A stretch of DNA of 64,000 nt, taken from Cystobacter fuscus DSM 2262 (GTDB lineage: Bacteria > Myxococcota > Myxococcia > Myxococcales > Myxococcaceae). Below, in pieces: positions 18,755-27,337 of this stretch. Where the stretch lies: contig NZ_ANAH02000007.1 of the NCBI RefSeq assembly GCF_000335475.2, positions 1 through 64,000 of the forward strand, in the 5' to 3' direction. The notes beneath the pieces are model-generated. The model searched no databases. It was given only the letters and a program-made list of their open reading frames with translations, and had not been told where the DNA came from. The first letter of the stretch is position 1. Each line of letters begins with the position of its first letter. The position numbers and the translations under genes are program-made.

Positions 18755-20005
18755 TCAGGGTGACGTGGACACGGAGCGGGTGGCCTGCTCGCCCCGGCGC
18801 AGGGGCCAGAGCAGCGCCACGAAGGCCACGGAGAGGACCGTGCCCAACAGGAAGACCTGGGCATAGCTCCACCCGAACCGGGTCGCGAGCAGCCCCGCGA
18901 GCGGCCCCCCGGGGGACTTGCCCAGCACCTCCACGCTCGCGAGCAGCGTGTAGTGCGTGGCGCCAATGCGCCGATCCACCCGCGACATCATGAACGCGAA
19001 GACGGCCGTGGTGAGCACGCCCCCGAAGAAGTGCTCCGCCACGGTGACGGCGATGACGCCTTGGGCCGAGGGGGGATGCAGCGCCAGCCACCACTCACCC
19101 CCGAGCGGGATGACACGCAGGCACGAGGCGAGCGCCAGCGCGCCCAGCAGGGGCATCCGGGCCGCCAGCCAGCCCCCCGCCGCCGAGCCGAGCAACGACG
19201 CCACCATGCCCCAGGTGCCTACCCACTGGCCGATCTGCGCGGGCGTGAAGCCCATGTCCACGAGGAAGGGCTTGAAGAGCACGTCCACCAGGGTCTCGCC
19301 CAGCTTGTAGGTGGCGATGAAGAGCAGCACCCAGCCCGTGCCCGGCAGGCGCCATGCGGCGGCGAGCCGCTCGCGCACCTCGTGCCACGACGGGCGTTCC
19401 CCCCCGCCCACCCCCTCCGCGCGCCGGGGCTCACGCGTCAGGGCCACCAGTCCGAACACGCCCAGGGACAAGGCGGACATCACCAGGAAGATGCCCCGCC
19501 AGCCGAGCGAGCCGCTCATCCACACCAGCAGCCCGCCTCCGGTGAGCATCCCCAGCTTGTAGCCCACCACCTGGGCCGAGTTGCCCCAGCCCAGCTCATG
19601 GGGCTCCAGCAGGTCCACCGCGAACCCGTCCACCGCGATGTCCTGCGTGGCCGCGAACAGGTTCATCAGGAAGACGAGCCCCAACAGGGCCTTGAGCGCG
19701 TCGGGCACCGGCACGAAGGCCGCCAGGGCGCAGGTCGCCGCGAGCCCCAACTGCATGGGCAATATCCACGACTTGCGCCGCCCCACGCGCTCCGAGCCAT
19801 ACCGGTCCACCAGCGGCGCCCACAGGGCCTTGCCCATCCACGGCAGCGACAGCAGGCCCAGACTGCCGATGACCATCAGCGACACACCCTGCGTGCGCAG
19901 GTACACCGGCAGCGCGGTGGTCTGGAAACCGAAGGGCAGCCCCTGCACGAAGTACAGCGCGCTGAGCAGGGCCACCTTGCGAGACCGGGACGAAGTAGGC
20001 GTCAC
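18755..20005 (-). CDS. AmpG-like MFS permease (PAT family)
   Basis: 416 residues with about 12 membrane segments. The first helix contains [20 protein letters not shown] and a later loop has [13 protein letters not shown], both characteristic of the AmpG/PAT branch of the major facilitator superfamily, which includes muropeptide permeases and acetyl-CoA transporters. In Gram-negatives AmpG imports anhydromuropeptides for cell-wall recycling; the same substrate is plausible here but not shown. A 96-residue membrane protein gene precedes it by 22 bp on the same strand. Confidence 0.88.
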   Translation of the reverse strand: MTPTSSRSRKVALLSALYFVQGLPFGFQTTALPVYLRTQGVSLMVIGSLGLLSLPWMGKALWAPLVDRYGSERVGRRKSWILPMQLGLAATCALAAFVPVPDALKALLGLVFLMNLFAATQDIAVDGFAVDLLEPHELGWGNSAQVVGYKLGMLTGGGLLVWMSGSLGWRGIFLVMSALSLGVFGLVALTREPRRAEGVGGGERPSWHEVRERLAAAWRLPGTGWVLLFIATYKLGETLVDVLFKPFLVDMGFTPAQIGQWVGTWGMVASLLGSAAGGWLAARMPLLGALALASCLRVIPLGGEWWLALHPPSAQGVIAVTVAEHFFGGVLTTAVFAFMMSRVDRRIGATHYTLLASVEVLGKSPGGPLAGLLATRFGWSYAQVFLLGTVLSVAFVALLWPLRRGEQATRSVSTSP

Positions 20006-20027
20006 GCCCCGGACGCTAGCGGAGAAT

Positions 20028-20318
20028 TCAGCGCGCGCCGAACGTCTTCACCATCTTCGTGTAGACGCCCATGATGAGCAGGGGCCCCACCCACATGCTG
20101 GTGAAGCGGGCAGCGCGCTCGTGCCCCGTCAGCTCCGCGCCCAGCGAAAAGGCCATCGAGCACAGGCTGGCGAACAGAAAGACATCCGAGGGGATCTTCG
20201 CCGCCTGTTGCTCCAGGAGCCGGGTGAGGGAGTTCTCCGCGTGCTCGGCCCGCATGACCGCCGCCGCCCGGTATTCCTTCATCGACCGATGACTCGCCGG
20301 ATTCGTGTCCTGCCGCAT
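20028..20318 (-). CDS. Small membrane protein
   Basis: 96 residues with GGAGGC before the ATG at 20318. A charged N-terminal half (about 1-45) is followed by two hydrophobic segments (FLFASLCSMAFSLGAEL and SMWVGPLLIMGVYTKMV). No domain recognised; the layout resembles small membrane proteins with a cytoplasmic helix. Probably co-transcribed with the AmpG-like gene. Confidence 0.75.
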   Translation of the reverse strand: MRQDTNPASHRSMKEYRAAAVMRAEHAENSLTRLLEQQAAKIPSDVFLFASLCSMAFSLGAELTGHERAARFTSMWVGPLLIMGVYTKMVKTFGAR

Positions 20319-20423
20319 CCCGCCTCCCCCATGTGACGAAGCCGGTGTGGCTCCGTGCGCCCCTGGCGCTGCGTACCATATTAAGTCCTCCCTCCCGGAG
20401 GGCGAGGGGTGGAGGGGAGGGGC

Positions 20424-21032
20424 ATGCAAGCGAGCGAGCAGGTACACGAGGGGTTGTTATTCGCGGCGGATGGAGCGGGTCCCCTGCTGCAGCGCGACTA
20501 CTGGGGACTCATCGATCGCTGCGCGAGTTCGCCCACGGAAGTGATGGAGTGGGTGGCCTTGCACTTCGGCGAGTTCGCCCCCAAGGAGCTGTGTGTCTTC
20601 GAGCGGACGGGAGACCCCGACGGGCCCCTGAAACTGGGAGAGGAGATGGAGGTGCGCATCCGGGGCGCGGGCCGGTGCCACGTGCGCGTCATCCACCAGG
20701 ATCGCCAGAGCTTCACCCTGGGCACCCTGCCCGGCCACCCCGAGGCGGGACGCATCACGTTTGGCGCCTACCGGAATGAGCGGGGCGACGTCATCTTCCA
20801 CATTCGAAGCCGGGCACGCTCCGGCTCGCCAATCATCTACCTGGGGTTCTACACCGGCGGCGAGGCCATGCAGACGAACACCTGGACGGACTTCGTGAAC
20901 AACGTCGCCCTCACCGTGGGTGAGGGAATCATCGGCTTCATCCACGCGGACACGACCGTGATGGAAAAGGAGCACGAGGAAGAGGACGACGTCCAGGGCC
21001 CCACCTATCTCGCACGGGGAGACGAGACATGA
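20424..21032 (+). CDS. DUF1990-family protein, first of a pair
   Basis: 202 residues. The DUF1990 core is visible as CHVRVIHQDRQSFTLGTLPG followed by HPEAGRITFGAYRNERGDVI, i.e. a lipid/START-like beta-sheet with the TLPGHPE signature. A GTG 15 bp upstream is in frame, but GGAGGGGAGG fits the ATG at 20424 best. It overlaps the next gene by ATGA. Family function unknown. Confidence 0.8.
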   Translation: MQASEQVHEGLLFAADGAGPLLQRDYWGLIDRCASSPTEVMEWVALHFGEFAPKELCVFERTGDPDGPLKLGEEMEVRIRGAGRCHVRVIHQDRQSFTLGTLPGHPEAGRITFGAYRNERGDVIFHIRSRARSGSPIIYLGFYTGGEAMQTNTWTDFVNNVALTVGEGIIGFIHADTTVMEKEHEEEDDVQGPTYLARGDET

Positions 21033-22261
21033 CGAACGTCGAGTGGCGCTTGATGTCGGGCTGGTCGGACAAGGAAGTGATGGAGCGGCTCGCGCGCGCA
21101 TCCACCCTGCCCCTCAACTTCGAGGTGCAAGAGAAGGACATGACGCTCGACAACGGCTGGAGCCAGGTGGAATCCCAGGCCATCATCGGCTGTGACGCTC
21201 CGGGCCCGCCGAAGGAGGGAGACGCGTTCCACAAGCTCAAGGAAGCCGTGGCGCGCATGGGCTTCTCCGACCCGCGCATCGTGCACGGACACTTCAGCGA
21301 CGCCATGCCGCTGCTGGGCCGGCCGATGATGCTCGAGCTGCGGCCCCTGGTGGGCCTGCGCTACCTCTGTCCGGTGCGTGTGCGCGCCGTGCGCTCCGAG
21401 GTGGATGACGAGCGCACCGTCTACGGCTTCAGCATCGACACGCTGCAGGGGCACGTCGAGGCGGGGCGTGAGTGGTTCCAGCTCAGCAAGGATCACCGCA
21501 CGGGCGAGCTGCGCTTCCACATCCGCGCCGCGTGGCGCGAGGGACAGTTCCCCAACTGGTGGAGCTACGTGGGCTTCGAGCTGGTGGGCCGCCGCTACCA
21601 GCGCGCCTGGCACCACCTGGCCCACATGCGCTTGAGGGAGCTGCTGCGCGGCGGCTACCTGGAACAGCACCCGGACGCCCATGCCCTGCAGGAGGCGAAC
21701 CTCCGGGTGGGGCGGCTGCCCGTGCAGTTCGCCTCGCAGCGGGGCCTCAGCCGTCGGCTGATGGGGGTGGAGCACGAAATGGAGCGGGACCAACGGGGCA
21801 ACGGGTGGAACACCCTGGGCCTCGGAGTGCTCGCCGGCATGCGCAGCTTCAGCGCCCCGGCCCTGCTCGGCTTCCACTTCTCCCGCGAGCCCCGGACCGC
21901 GCCCTCGGGAAGTCTGGGACTGCTCGCCTCGCCCCTCGTGTCGCGCGCGCTCGCGGCGCTGTCCGCGGGCGAGGTGGCCGCCGACAAGACGCCGTGGATG
22001 CCCGCGCGCATCTCCCCGCCCGCGCTGGTGGGCCGGGCCCTCTCGGGCGCGCTGGCCGGGGCCGCCGTGGCGCCACGACGCCAGCTCACCCCGCTCCACG
22101 CGGTGCTCGGCGCCGCGGCGGCGGTGGCCTCGTCCTTCACCTTCTACGCACTGCGTCGGTTCATGACGCGCCGGCTGGGCGTGCCCAACGCGGTGGCGGG
22201 ACTCGCGGAAGACGCCGTGGCCGCCGCGCTTGGGGGCAAGCTGCTCGCCGCACTGCGGTGA
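21029..22261 (+). CDS. DUF1990 protein fused to a DUF4126-like membrane domain
   Basis: 410 residues. The N-terminal half (about 1-215) is a second DUF1990 domain with FSIDTLQGHVEAGREWF. The C-terminal half (about 250-410) has hydrophobic segments beginning GLGVLAGMRSFSAPALLGF, a good match to the start of DUF4126 membrane proteins. So a soluble ligand-type domain is tethered to the inner membrane. It is coupled to the preceding DUF1990 gene by a 4 bp overlap. Confidence 0.8.
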   Translation: MTNVEWRLMSGWSDKEVMERLARASTLPLNFEVQEKDMTLDNGWSQVESQAIIGCDAPGPPKEGDAFHKLKEAVARMGFSDPRIVHGHFSDAMPLLGRPMMLELRPLVGLRYLCPVRVRAVRSEVDDERTVYGFSIDTLQGHVEAGREWFQLSKDHRTGELRFHIRAAWREGQFPNWWSYVGFELVGRRYQRAWHHLAHMRLRELLRGGYLEQHPDAHALQEANLRVGRLPVQFASQRGLSRRLMGVEHEMERDQRGNGWNTLGLGVLAGMRSFSAPALLGFHFSREPRTAPSGSLGLLASPLVSRALAALSAGEVAADKTPWMPARISPPALVGRALSGALAGAAVAPRRQLTPLHAVLGAAAAVASSFTFYALRRFMTRRLGVPNAVAGLAEDAVAAALGGKLLAALR

Positions 22262-22326
22262 CATCTGGCACCGGGACCCGTGATCCTCCCCCTGCCGGGT
22301 CTCGGGGGGTGGTGGCTCGAGTCACA

Positions 22327-22350
22327 CCCTGGTGACTGGAGTCATCAGGG
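22327..22350. promoter_or_regulatory. 24-bp palindrome, copy 1 (candidate enhancer site)
   Basis: Arms CCCTGGTGAC and GTCATCAGGG around a 4 bp spacer; one position breaks the symmetry. It ends 71 bp before the sigma54 -24 element of module 1, a spacing typical of upstream activating sites for sigma54 activators. The same element recurs at 24143 and 25919. Confidence 0.7.
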
Positions 22351-22420
22351 GAAAAGGAGTAAACTGGGTATCTCCCGAAATCGTCCCGAGGAAATTCGGG
22401 ACCTTATCCCACGGGGAGCG

Positions 22421-22558
22421 CTGGCACGGCCATTGCTCAATACCCCACCGAAGGCCGAGGGGAACACGGCTCGTGTCCGTGTGCCCGACTGCCACCTCTG
22501 AATCCGTAGCGCTCCCCACTCCTGCTTCGAGGTCGTGACCATGCCCAACCAGGTCCGG
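22421..22558 (+). repeat. 138-bp direct repeat, copy 1 (leader of module 1)
   Basis: This block holds the sigma54 promoter, the untranslated leader, the ribosome site and the first codons of the module 1 effector. It is identical to 24236-24373 except for one base just before the ATG. The offset is constant (1815 bp) with no indels. Confidence 0.95.
22422..22436 (+). promoter_or_regulatory. Sigma54 promoter of module 1
   Basis: TGGCACG-GCCA-TTGC, preceded by C and followed by T, is a perfect match to the consensus YTGGCACGrNNNTTGCW with the 12 bp GG to GC spacing. Predicted transcription start is near 22448, giving a leader of about 93 nt before the ATG at 22541. Confidence 0.88.
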
Positions 22559-23746
22559 TATCCCCCCGCTCCTCCCGGCGCCTACCCCGCGCATCGGCCC
22601 TATGCCCAGGAGCCCGACGACTATCCCGGCTATCCCGGCGGCCACGCCGGGCCCGCGCATCGGCCCCATCATGCCCAGGAGCCCGACGACTATCCCTATC
22701 CCCCCAATCATTGGGCGAATACGAACCGGCCCCCGCCCATGCACCCGGCGGCCCAGGACGACTTCCGTGCCAGACAGCCCGCCGCCCCGGCCGCCCCCAG
22801 GCGCCCGGAGGTGACCCACACCAGCAACTCGCCGGAAGAAGCCAAGGCGAAGATCAAAGCGGGCGTGGACGGGCTGCGTCACTTCGAGCCCCACGCCGGC
22901 AAGCTCTTCCACTCCACCTCCTCGAAGTCGTGGGAGGGACTGGGCCAGGCGGGGGGCCTGGTTCCCGCCACGATGCTCAAGAACTACAACATCAAGCGCG
23001 CGGCGGGACAGGGGGACACCATCATCCCCAAGGAGAAGCCGGCCGTCTATTTCGGCCAGGGCTCCGAGGGCCTGGGGACCGCCATGTCGTTCTTCGATCT
23101 GTACAAGACCTCGGTCGCCATGAGCCCGCACCTGTACAGCAACCAGCAGCTGAACGACAAGCTCGCCAAGACCCGCTACATCGTCAGGAACTGGGATGTC
23201 GGCGACAGGAACTTCCAGTCGCATGACTACATCGCGAAGCTGTCCCTGGAGCAGGCCCGGAGCCACCTGCGGCAGCTGGAGACCGAGAAGGAACTGCGTG
23301 ATTCGATGCCCCACCGGCCGAGGAACGCCCAGCCCTACCCGGTGATGTTCGAGTTCAATGCGGACAACGGCCGTGAAGTGATAACGCCGGAGAAGGTGAC
23401 GGGGACGGGTCGCAAGAGCATGGTCGGAGAAGTGGTCGTCCCGAGACCCGTCATGTTCAGGGATCACCTCAAGCGGGTCTTCGTTTCGGTCGACAACCTC
23501 GAGCATGCGCAGAAGCAAATGGACCGGATTCTCGGTCGCGGTCACTCGGTGGAGGTGGTTCCCATGGAGTCGCTGACGCAGACGCTGAATTATCGGCGGA
23601 CCGAGGGACGGGATCCCAAGAAGGCGAACAAGGCAAAAGCGACGATCGATAACAGGAACGAGAGCACCTACAACACCGAGATCCGGGAGGCCCGGATCGC
23701 GGAGCTCTACGACCAGGCCGCGGCCAGCCTCCCCAGCCGGCGCTGA
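22541..23746 (+). CDS. Module 1 effector-like protein, Pro-rich N-terminus and ART-like C-terminus
   Basis: 401 residues; GAGGT is 7 nt ahead of the ATG (an in-frame GTG six bases upstream is too close to it). Residues 1-90 are disordered and rich in Pro, Tyr and His. Residues 95-345 form the conserved domain: KLFHSTSSKSWEGL (His124), GGLVPATML, VYFGQGSEGLGTA (Tyr170), GEVVVPRPV (Glu297). This His...Tyr...Glu series with the LFHSTS and YFgqg context resembles ADP-ribosyltransferase-like folds, which is my inference. No signal peptide. The small partner gene starts 36 bp downstream. Confidence 0.8.
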   Translation: MPNQVRYPPAPPGAYPAHRPYAQEPDDYPGYPGGHAGPAHRPHHAQEPDDYPYPPNHWANTNRPPPMHPAAQDDFRARQPAAPAAPRRPEVTHTSNSPEEAKAKIKAGVDGLRHFEPHAGKLFHSTSSKSWEGLGQAGGLVPATMLKNYNIKRAAGQGDTIIPKEKPAVYFGQGSEGLGTAMSFFDLYKTSVAMSPHLYSNQQLNDKLAKTRYIVRNWDVGDRNFQSHDYIAKLSLEQARSHLRQLETEKELRDSMPHRPRNAQPYPVMFEFNADNGREVITPEKVTGTGRKSMVGEVVVPRPVMFRDHLKRVFVSVDNLEHAQKQMDRILGRGHSVEVVPMESLTQTLNYRRTEGRDPKKANKAKATIDNRNESTYNTEIREARIAELYDQAAASLPSRR

Positions 23747-23782
23747 TTCCCCAGTCCCCTTCTTCCCAGGAACATCCCAGCC

Positions 23783-24118
23783 ATGACGACCATTCTGCGT
23801 GCAGTTCCCAAGGCCGGCGAGGACTACCCCCAGGGGATTGCCTCCGAAATCAGCATCACCGCCGACGGCCAGCTCCAGGTGAAGTGCGACGACGACGAAA
23901 CCTACGAGTGGATGACCACCCTGCTGGCCGAGAGCCTCTTCGTCGAGGGCCCCAAGCTCAAGCGCGGCGCGGATGGCAAGCTCTCCAAGGACCCCGCCAT
24001 CCGCAGGTACAAGCTCGAGGGCTACGTGGACCTGGCCCAGCCTCCCCAGCAGGTGTTGCAGGCCATTTGCGACGGCCTCGAGGCCTCCGACCGCTTCGAG
24101 CTGTCCTGGGTGAACTGA
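23783..24118 (+). CDS. Module 1 small acidic partner (candidate immunity)
   Basis: 111 residues, acidic, soluble, one domain (ILRAVPKAGEDYP at the start, KCDDDETYEWM in the middle). Not recognised. It is almost the same as the module 2 partner: one substitution (Thr3 to Ile) and lack of a three-residue LGF insert. Its position directly after the effector-like gene and its size suggest an immunity or adaptor protein. Confidence 0.82.
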   Translation: MTTILRAVPKAGEDYPQGIASEISITADGQLQVKCDDDETYEWMTTLLAESLFVEGPKLKRGADGKLSKDPAIRRYKLEGYVDLAQPPQQVLQAICDGLEASDRFELSWVN

Positions 24119-24142
24119 GCCCGCCAGCGGCTCGAGTCACCA

Positions 24143-24166
24143 CCCTGGTGACTGCTGTCACCAGGG
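24143..24166. promoter_or_regulatory. 24-bp palindrome, copy 2 (candidate enhancer site)
   Basis: CCCTGGTGAC-TGCT-GTCACCAGGG: ten perfectly complementary bases on each side. It lies 24 bp after the module 1 partner stop and ends 70 bp before the sigma54 element of module 2. No T-run follows the stem, which speaks against a simple terminator. Confidence 0.75.
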
Positions 24167-24235
24167 AAGAAGGGGAAATCGGGACACCGTAGGAACCCTT
24201 CCCAGTAAATCCGGGCCCTTGCTCCTCGAGGGAGG

Positions 24236-24373
24236 CTGGCACGGCCATTGCTCAATACCCCACCGAAGGCCGAGGGGAACACGGCTCGTGTCCGTGTGCC
24301 CGACTGCCACCTCTGAATCCGTAGCGCTCCCCACTCCTGCTTCGAGGTCGTGATCATGCCCAACCAGGTCCGG
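24236..24373 (+). repeat. 138-bp direct repeat, copy 2 (leader of module 2)
   Basis: Second copy of the promoter-leader block, differing from 22421-22558 at a single base (GTGACC becomes GTGATC before the ATG). Sequence on both sides is clearly diverged, so the block is a sharply bounded conserved unit. Confidence 0.95.
24237..24251 (+). promoter_or_regulatory. Sigma54 promoter of module 2
   Basis: TGGCACG-GCCA-TTGC followed by T, identical to that of module 1 and a perfect consensus match. It sits 105 bp upstream of the module 2 start codon. Confidence 0.88.
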
Positions 24374-25513
24374 TTCCCTCCGCCGCCTCCCGGCGCCTAT
24401 CCCGCCCCCGCGCATCGGCCCCATGCCCCGGAGCCCAACGACTATCCCGGCGCGCTTCCCCCCAATCATTGGGCGAATGCGCCCCAGCCCGCGCACTACC
24501 CGCCCCCCGCGGCACCCATGCCCCCGCCCCGGGACAACTTCCATGGCCACCAGCCCGGCGCGGCGGCCCCCAAGCGCCCCGAGGTGATCCACACCAACAA
24601 CTCGCCGGGAGAGCGCAAGGCGAAGATCGACGCGGGCGTGCAGCAGCTGCGCCACTACACCTCCCACGGCGGCAAGCTCTTCCACTCCACCTCCTCGAAG
24701 GCATGGGAGGGGCTGGGGAAGACAGGGGGCCTGGTTCCGCCCACGATGCTCAGGAACTACGGCGTCAAGCGCGTGACGGGCGAGGGCGACGTGAACGTCC
24801 CGGGAGAGAAGAGTTCCGTCTACTTCGGCCAGGGCTCCCTGGGGCTGGGCAGGGCCCTGGGCTACTTCGAGCTGAACCAGAAGTCGACCAACTTCAGCCC
24901 GCACCTGTACGGCGGCAAAGAGCTCCATGAGGAGCTGAGCAAGACTCGCCACATCGTCAAGAACTGGAACCTGCCACGAGGGGAAAGCTTCCGTAACAGC
25001 AACCTCACCGTGGACCTGAAGCAGGCCCAGAGCCGTCTGCGCCAACTGGAGACGGAGAAGGAACTGCGTGATGCGCTGCCCCACCGGGCGAGGAACACCC
25101 AGCCCTATCCGATGATGTTCGACCTCGTGATGGGGGATAGGGGCGAGAAGAAGGTGAATCTGGATCACCGCTTCAACGATGGGTCCGGAGAAGTGATGGT
25201 CGACCGGCCGGTCATGTTCAAGGATCACCTCAAACGGGTCTTCGTTCCGGTCAACAACATGGAGCATGCGAAGAAGCAACTCGACCAGATGCTCGGCCGC
25301 GGTCACTCGGTGGAGGTGATTCCCATGGAGTCGCTGATGCAGACCCTGCGCTACCAGCGGGACGAGGGGCGGGATCGCGAGAAGGCGAGCAAGGCGGCCA
25401 CGTCGCTCCAGAACAAGGAAATGACGTTCAAGGGAATCACGCAAGCGGAATCCGCGATCGCGGGTCTTTACGACCAGGCCGCGGCCAGCCTGCCCCTCAA
25501 GGGGTACTACTGA
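24356..25513 (+). CDS. Module 2 effector-like protein, ART-like C-terminus
   Basis: 385 residues, paralogous to the module 1 protein over its whole C-terminal domain. The Pro-rich N-terminus (1-75) shares only the opening MPNQVRF and short motifs. Conserved candidate catalytic positions are His110 (LFHSTSSK), Tyr156 (VYFGQG) and Glu279 (GEVMVDRPV). The RLRQLETEKELRD helix and LGRGHSVEVIPMESL stretch are also kept. GAGGT is 7 nt before the ATG. The small partner starts 36 bp downstream. Confidence 0.8.
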   Translation: MPNQVRFPPPPPGAYPAPAHRPHAPEPNDYPGALPPNHWANAPQPAHYPPPAAPMPPPRDNFHGHQPGAAAPKRPEVIHTNNSPGERKAKIDAGVQQLRHYTSHGGKLFHSTSSKAWEGLGKTGGLVPPTMLRNYGVKRVTGEGDVNVPGEKSSVYFGQGSLGLGRALGYFELNQKSTNFSPHLYGGKELHEELSKTRHIVKNWNLPRGESFRNSNLTVDLKQAQSRLRQLETEKELRDALPHRARNTQPYPMMFDLVMGDRGEKKVNLDHRFNDGSGEVMVDRPVMFKDHLKRVFVPVNNMEHAKKQLDQMLGRGHSVEVIPMESLMQTLRYQRDEGRDREKASKAATSLQNKEMTFKGITQAESAIAGLYDQAAASLPLKGYY

Positions 25514-25549
25514 GTCCCCAGCCCCCTTTTTCCCAGGAACCTCACAGCC

Positions 25550-25894
25550 ATGACGATCATTCTGCGTGCAGTTCCCAAGGCGGGCGAGGACTACCCCCAG
25601 GGGATTGCCTCCGAAATCAGCATCACCGCCGACGGCCAGCTCCAGGTGAAGTGCGACGACGACGAAACCTATGAGTGGATGACCACCCTGCTGGCCGAGA
25701 GCCTCTTCGTCGAGGGCCTGGGCTTCCCCAAGCTCAAGCGCGGCGCGGATGGCAAGCTCTCCAAGGACCCCGCCATCCGCAGGTACAAGCTCGAGGGCTA
25801 CGTGGACCTGGCCCAGCCTCCCCAGCAGGTGTTGCAGGCCATTTGCGACGGCCTCGAGGCCTCCGACCGCTTCGAGCTGTCCTGGGTGAACTGA
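25550..25894 (+). CDS. Module 2 small acidic partner (candidate immunity)
   Basis: 114 residues, nearly identical to the module 1 partner, also at nucleotide level apart from a few synonymous changes and a 9 bp insert coding LGF. This contrasts with the well diverged effector genes. Confidence 0.82.
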   Translation: MTIILRAVPKAGEDYPQGIASEISITADGQLQVKCDDDETYEWMTTLLAESLFVEGLGFPKLKRGADGKLSKDPAIRRYKLEGYVDLAQPPQQVLQAICDGLEASDRFELSWVN

Positions 25895-25918
25895 GTTCGC
25901 CGGCGGCTGGAATCACCG

Positions 25919-25942
25919 CCCTGGTGACGGCTGTCACCAGGC
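25919..25942. promoter_or_regulatory. 24-bp palindrome, copy 3
   Basis: CCCTGGTGAC-GGCT-GTCACCAGGC, palindromic except for the outermost pair. Here no consensus sigma54 element follows at the distance seen in the other two copies; the nearest candidate (TGGTACC at 25969) lacks a proper -12 GC. Confidence 0.68.
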
Positions 25943-26029
25943 CGGGCCTCCACCCCTCCGGGAAGGGATGGTACCCTCGCGCCTGATACCCCGCCGACGA
26001 CGGGGCCCTCCTGTTTCGAGGTCATGACC

Positions 26030-27307
26030 ATGCCGCCCCCCACCCGGTTCCCCCCGATTCCCGGCGTCAGGTACGTCCCCGCTCGCGAGGTGAGGCCCCA
26101 GCCCCTCGACATCCCCAGCTCCTCGATTCCCGGCGTCAGGTACGTCCCCGCTCGCGAGGTGAGGCCCCAGCCCCTCAATTCCTCGATTCCCGGCGTCAGG
26201 TACGTCCCCGCTCACGAGGTGAGTCCCCAGTCGCCCACCTCCCCATCGCCCCACGTCTCCCCGTCGCCCGCCTCCCCGTCGCCCCACGTCTCTCCGTCGC
26301 CCCACGACAACTTCCAGGAGGGACCGCTCCACGCCCACTCCGCGCCTCCCGTCCTGGTCGCCCCCAAGAGCACCGCGGCAACCCATACCAGCAACTCGCA
26401 CCAGGTCCGCGGCGCGAAGATCGACATGGGCGTGGAGCAGTTGAGCGGCTTCACTCCCCACGACGGCAAGCTCTTCCACTCCACCTCCTCGAAGGCGTGG
26501 GAGGGGCTGGGGAAGGCAGGGGGTCTGGTTCCGGCCACGATGCTCAAGGACTACGACATCGAGCGCGTGACGGGCGAGGGCGACATCTTCGTCCCCAAGG
26601 AGAAGGGGGGAATCCACTGCGGCCAGGGGGACCTGGGACTGGGCAGGGCCATGGCGTACTTCGAGCTGACCCAGGACTCGTCCCATTTCAGCCCGCACCT
26701 CCACACCAACCAACAGCTTCACGCGGAGATCAAACAGGCTCGCCACATCATCAGGAACTGGGACATCAACGGAAGCTTCTACCATCAGGACAACAGCAGA
26801 TCGACCCTGGGCCTGGAGCAGGTGAGCAACCGTCTGCGGCAACTGGAGACGGAGAAGGCCCTGCGTGACACGATGCCCCAGCGTCCGAGGAACACCGAGC
26901 CCTACCCGATGATGTTCGAGTTCGGCACGAGCAACGGCGCCAGGATGTTGCGGATGGATCGGATCTCTCCCCGTATTGGAGAAGTGGCCGTCAAGGAACC
27001 GGTCAAATTCGAGGAGAACCTCCATCGGGTCTTCGTTCCGGTCGACAACCTCGAACATGCGCGGGGGCAACTCCACCGGATGCTCGGCTCTCGTCATTCG
27101 GTGGACGTGATTCCCTACGAGTCCCTGCAGCAGACGCTGCATGACCAGCGGAACGAGGAGCGGGATCCCGACAAGGCGTACAGAGCCAGGGCGGCGCTCC
27201 ACAACAAAGCCGGCACGTACAAGGCGATCTCCCGGAGTGAGGCCGAGATCGGGGAGCTTTACGACGAGGCCGCGGCCACGCTTCCCCTCAGGACTCCGAA
27301 CTACTGA
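26030..27307 (+). CDS. Module 3 effector-like protein with repeat N-terminus
   Basis: 425 residues; the ATG at 26030 fits the GAGGT site as in the other copies (another ATG lies 6 bp upstream). Residues 10-70 hold three IPGVRYVPARE repeats, then a SPSPHVSPSP-rich linker. The conserved domain keeps His150 (LFHSTSSK) and Glu318 (GEVAVKEPV), but the VYFGQG motif is changed to IHCGQG, so the tyrosine at 196 is His. It may be catalytically altered. The partner gene follows at 30 bp. Confidence 0.8.
   Translation: MPPPTRFPPIPGVRYVPAREVRPQPLDIPSSSIPGVRYVPAREVRPQPLNSSIPGVRYVPAHEVSPQSPTSPSPHVSPSPASPSPHVSPSPHDNFQEGPLHAHSAPPVLVAPKSTAATHTSNSHQVRGAKIDMGVEQLSGFTPHDGKLFHSTSSKAWEGLGKAGGLVPATMLKDYDIERVTGEGDIFVPKEKGGIHCGQGDLGLGRAMAYFELTQDSSHFSPHLHTNQQLHAEIKQARHIIRNWDINGSFYHQDNSRSTLGLEQVSNRLRQLETEKALRDTMPQRPRNTEPYPMMFEFGTSNGARMLRMDRISPRIGEVAVKEPVKFEENLHRVFVPVDNLEHARGQLHRMLGSRHSVDVIPYESLQQTLHDQRNEERDPDKAYRARAALHNKAGTYKAISRSEAEIGELYDEAAATLPLRTPNY
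26055..26221 (+). repeat. Three tandem coding repeats (IPGVRYVPA)
   Basis: ATTCCCGGCGTCAGGTACGT and the following bases recur three times (about 26055, 26127 and 26184) and encode IPGVRYVPAREV units in the effector N-terminus. The copies are nearly identical in DNA, which points to recent expansion. Confidence 0.85.
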
Positions 27308-27337
27308 TTTCCCCCTGCTCCGAGTAACATCGCGGGC

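Noticed and set aside
24143-24166. Palindrome after the module 1 partner as a rho-independent terminator
   Set aside because: No T-run follows, it also precedes module 1 where no module gene ends, and its spacing to the sigma54 element is conserved. An operator or enhancer role fits better, although a dual role is not excluded.
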